Source: Candidimonas humi
GTDB taxonomy: Bacteria; Pseudomonadota; Gammaproteobacteria; Burkholderiales; Burkholderiaceae_B
Assembly (NCBI RefSeq): GCF_019166065.1
Contig: NZ_JAHTBN010000003.1
Coordinates: forward strand, 248,001 to 312,000
DNA length: 64,000 nt
Direction: 5' to 3'
Positions 62,247-64,000 of this stretch are shown piece after piece. The notes beneath the pieces are model-generated. The model made no database searches and was not told the DNA's origin. It was given only the letters and a program-made list of their open reading frames with translations. The position numbers and the translations under genes are program-made. How positions within the stretch are numbered: position 1 is the first letter of the stretch; each line of letters starts with the position of its first letter.

Positions 62247-62275
62247 ATAATAGCAATGCTCTTTTATCGTGTCAA
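62247..62275 (-). promoter_or_regulatory. Near-consensus sigma70 promoter of the giant RNA
   Basis: TTGACA (62270-62275) and TATTAT (62247-62252) with an exact 17-bp spacer on the minus strand. Start is predicted near 62240. This is the strongest promoter pattern noticed in the window. Confidence 0.8.
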
Positions 62276-62305
62276 TAGCAAAGCTAGTTATTTTTCTGAA
62301 GGCGT

Positions 62306-62333
62306 AAAAAAAGCCGCTTTCGCGGCGTATTTC
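62306..62333 (-). terminator. Rho-independent terminator of the upstream small gene
   Basis: Minus strand: GCCGCGAAAGCGGC followed by TTTTTTT. It ends the transcript of the 62345-62533 gene and isolates the giant RNA promoter from it. Confidence 0.9.
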
Positions 62334-62344
62334 TAATTTCCGTG

Positions 62345-62533
62345 CTACCGAAGGCGGCGAACCGCATACAGAATGTCGGCGGAAAGCTCTTCAGCTAAGT
62401 CCCGTAAGGCTCGGTCACCCTGGTCTAGGCCAGGAGTTTCAAAGATCTTGCAAAGCAGTGCTTGAAGCTGCTCGGACTTGGTAAGAGCGATTTTGTAGTC
62501 TTCGTCTTCTTGGCCGGCTTCTGTACAATTCAT
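62345..62533 (-). CDS. Small phage protein
   Basis: 62 residues (MNCTEAGQEDEDYKIALTKS), acidic and helical (LDQGDRALRDLAEELSADIL). A good GGGAGG site precedes the ATG and a terminator follows, so it is a monocistronic unit. A TTGTCA-N17-TAAATC promoter-like pair lies at about 62780-62808. Function unknown. Confidence 0.7.
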   Translation of the reverse strand: MNCTEAGQEDEDYKIALTKSEQLQALLCKIFETPGLDQGDRALRDLAEELSADILYAVRRLR

Positions 62534-62922
62534 GACGCTACCTCCCTGGTGGCAATGCAGTACCCGCGCCTCGGAGGGTCCAAGCTCCGGGGCGTTTCAG
62601 TATGTACCCACAAATTACACTGTATAAATATCCAGTACAAGACAGTTGCCGGTGGATAACCGGTGGATAGATTCTGCAAGTGCGCGAAGTGTCGGGAGGA
62701 ATGGAGAAAGATAGGGAATTACCCGGATATCGGGCGAAGAAAAGCCGCCTCGGTGGGCGGCCTGGAAGGTGCGATTTAGCCTTTTCGATAACATTTGACA
62801 AATGCCTTCAAAAGTGCTTGATTTGGTGGCTGTGAGTAGGTAGAATCTCTATAAGGTATCTGAGCCCGTGCCCTTTGGCCGGTCGTAGGATCACCGCCCG
62901 GCCCGCAGAAATGCGGGCCTCC
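62534..62922. other. Intergenic region with short direct repeats and a possible small RNA
   Basis: No clear gene. Two 11-bp direct repeats (GCCGGTGGATA and ACCGGTGGATA, 62648-62669) read on the minus strand as TATCCACCGG and resemble DnaA boxes. A plus-strand promoter pair TTGATT-N17-TAGAAT lies at about 62819-62847, with a GCCCGCA/TGCGGGC hairpin at about 62900-62918. Confidence 0.5.
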
Positions 62923-62925
62923 TCA
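62855..62925 (+). ncRNA. Candidate small RNA
   Basis: About 70 bases from the predicted start of the TTGATT/TAGAAT promoter to the GCCCGCAGAAATGCGGGC hairpin. There is no open frame. It converges on the DUF3800 fragment. The T-run after the hairpin is poor, so the terminator is uncertain. Confidence 0.35.
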
Positions 62926-63225
62926 TTGTGATGGCCACACGACTATGCCCGGAGGGCCGCCGGACAGTCGATTGACATCAGCCACCACGGCATCTCCAAG
63001 CTCATCCCAGATATCGGTTCCGAAACTCTTTCCTGGGAACACTCGGCGAAATGCGGCGTATGCGTTCAAGTCCGCAAACTGGACGAAATAGGATTCCTCC
63101 GACTTCTTCTCAAAGGGATCTTCAATAATATTCTCGGCATTCCGGTGCAGAGAGTGCCCATCTTCAAACGCCGACGGTACATAATTGAAGCGCCTCATCG
63201 CCCTGAGACGTTTTCGTATCAGATC
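62923..63225 (-). pseudogene. 3' fragment of a DUF3800-type protein
   Basis: The frame reads VSDEGHGDLIRKRLRAMRRF, then NYVPS, a DP (ENIIEDPFEKKSEESYFVQF) and ADLNAYAAFRRV. These match the C-terminal half of DUF3800 proteins (DEG, DP and Q/FADLxAY acid residues). The family is usually over 200 residues; here no start or N-terminal half exists, since an in-frame stop precedes it. Likely a truncated remnant, though an ATG at 63198 could still give 91 residues. Confidence 0.6.
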
Positions 63226-63273
63226 TCCATGGCCTTCGTCCGATACTTCTTCGCATCTTCGAGGAGATAGGCG

Positions 63274-63870
63274 CTATTGCGAATATTCATCCACGTATAT
63301 GTGTCCATTTGGGCCTCTTGAGTGATAGAGAGGGCTCCATTTCGTTGACAGGGCCGTGGCAAAAGCGTTTCGCCCGAATATTTGGGAAATTTTCCAGTCT
63401 TCGGAGGCGCCGTCTCGTTCCAGTTGATACTTGATATCTTCGCCGCTCTCCTTGTCGCTCTTGTCTTTCGGGCTCAGGGTGGCATTTGCATCGGGCGCAG
63501 TGACATTCTTGATCGTCGCATAGACGAAGGCGAGCGTGTCAGACTGGATATCCACGCGCACAATCGATCTCTCATATGCCTCGGTTGAGCAATCGATTCT
63601 TTTTGCCGCACTCAGGATCTCTCCACGGAGAATGGCTTCAGCATGGATTCGTCTCGGAGACCTCGGAGCGAGTTCCGGGCAGACGGATTTTTCAAAGGCG
63701 CGATTGGCGTCTTGAATATCCCACCAGGTCTTGACCGCACGATCGGGTGAGTTGGCGTGAATCTCGATGGGTTTTATGCCGCTTTCGATCTCTGTCCGGG
63801 GCGATTCGGCACGGACGGTGCCAAGCGTCAATGCGATCATCACAAGAAAAGCTGAGGCCGCAACTTTCAT
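63274..63870 (-). CDS. Exported hypothetical protein
   Basis: 198 residues with signal peptide MKVAASAFLVMIALTLGTVR AES. The mature part looks like an NTF2/SnoaL-like small alpha+beta domain (AVKTWWDIQDANRAFEKSVC, TLAFVYATIKNVTAPDANAT, KYQLERDGASEDWKISQI), with two cysteines. Follows another gene on the same strand. Role unknown. Confidence 0.7.
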   Translation of the reverse strand: MKVAASAFLVMIALTLGTVRAESPRTEIESGIKPIEIHANSPDRAVKTWWDIQDANRAFEKSVCPELAPRSPRRIHAEAILRGEILSAAKRIDCSTEAYERSIVRVDIQSDTLAFVYATIKNVTAPDANATLSPKDKSDKESGEDIKYQLERDGASEDWKISQIFGRNAFATALSTKWSPLYHSRGPNGHIYVDEYSQ

Positions 63871-63932
63871 TTAATTTTCCTTCGATTTTGTTACTCTGTC
63901 GGCGAAAGATCATCGGCTTCTGGTACTGCAAG

Positions 63933-64000
63933 CTACTCCTTCTTGATATCCAGCCCCACCTGGGCGGCGGCAATGAGAATAGCGGCTTCTAATTGAGCGC
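63933..64000 (-). CDS. C-terminal end of a protein continuing beyond the window
   Basis: The minus frame reads AQLEAAILIAAAQVGLDIKK E then stop at 63933. Only 22 residues are visible, helical. No identification is possible. Confidence 0.5.
   Translation of the reverse strand, partial: AQLEAAILIAAAQVGLDIKKE

Noticed and set aside
60555-62336. Several open frames of 80-470 codons on both strands across the structured region
   Set aside because: They are Arg/Pro/Ser-rich, resemble no family, overlap each other and cross the perfect stems; high GC alone gives such frames. The stem pairing and promoter/boxA explain the DNA better.
62538-62801. 87-codon minus frame upstream of the small phage gene
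   Set aside because: It covers the promoter and repeats region, has no family similarity and ends right at the ribosome site of the next gene; more likely untranslated.
63226-63297. Short frame encoding MNIRNSAYLLEDAKKYRTKA
   Set aside because: It overlaps the stop of the exported-protein gene and the truncated DUF3800 region, is 23 codons and has no independent support.

Overview
The window is GC-rich chromosome from a Bordetella-like member of the Alcaligenaceae (Bordetella/Achromobacter type). This rests on the gene content: three Bug/TctC-type solute-binding proteins, many GntR/LysR-controlled catabolic clusters and an autotransporter beta-domain. A prophage segment begins at about 47.47 kb and runs off the right edge. 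The genus is inferred from family content, not from a search.

Region 1 (1-4.6 kb) is housekeeping: the end of an autotransporter, pyrD, the paired aminoacyl-tRNA protein transferases (bpt, aat), a Nudix hydrolase and a conserved hypothetical. Region 2 (5-11.6 kb) is one minus-strand catabolic unit: a GntR/UTRA regulator, a NitT/TauT-type ABC importer, a GMC oxidoreductase and an enolase-superfamily enzyme. Region 3 (11.7-20.5 kb) reads as organosulfur catabolism: a molybdopterin S/N-oxide reductase, a Bug receptor, an M14-like deacylase, a PLP C-S lyase, a four-domain rhodanese protein and a thiol dioxygenase, with a divergent LysR gene. Region 4 (20.6-31.8 kb) has a ketopantoate-reductase-like protein, a class II aldolase and an FCD GntR gene. 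The GntR gene faces a plus-strand operon (FAH hydrolase, ornithine-cyclodeaminase-like enzyme, bicupin dioxygenase, four-component Rieske oxygenase, SnoaL-like protein, Bug receptor) across three palindromic operators exactly 52 bp apart. The operon resembles a salicylate/gentisate-type ring hydroxylation and cleavage route. Region 5 (31.9-43 kb) has a DdlA-type ligase, an NCS2 permease, a second LysR/Bug pair, a FAH/hydroxyacid oxidase/TauD cluster, an ECF sigma factor and an exported protein whose start codon appears to have been removed by an IS605-type remnant. Region 6 (43.3-47.3 kb) has two divergent TPP riboswitches. One drives a sodium/solute symporter and the other an SDR plus flavin monooxygenase operon.

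Region 7 (47.47 kb to the end) is a prophage integrated at a tRNA-Cys gene. Only the 3' tRNA fragment is left at this end. It carries a tyrosine integrase, a DUF4224-type xis candidate, a run of small overlapping early genes (one a macro-domain protein), an inserted lone tnpB element, small membrane or exported proteins, and then a complete diversity-generating retroelement (DGR). The DGR has two target genes (VR1, VR2), Avd, one template repeat (TR) and a YVDD reverse transcriptase. Each VR is 98 bp with no gaps against TR. All 30 differences (15 per VR) lie at template adenines.

Upstream of the DGR targets, on the same strand, is about 1.65 kb with no credible gene. It has a near-consensus sigma70 promoter, a boxA-like antitermination element and a series of long perfect stems, including tandem modules whose stems differ while loop sequences are kept. 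I read this as a giant structured non-coding RNA leading into the DGR operon. The combination of giant RNA, dual-target DGR and a small membrane protein between the targets is the most unusual content of the window.
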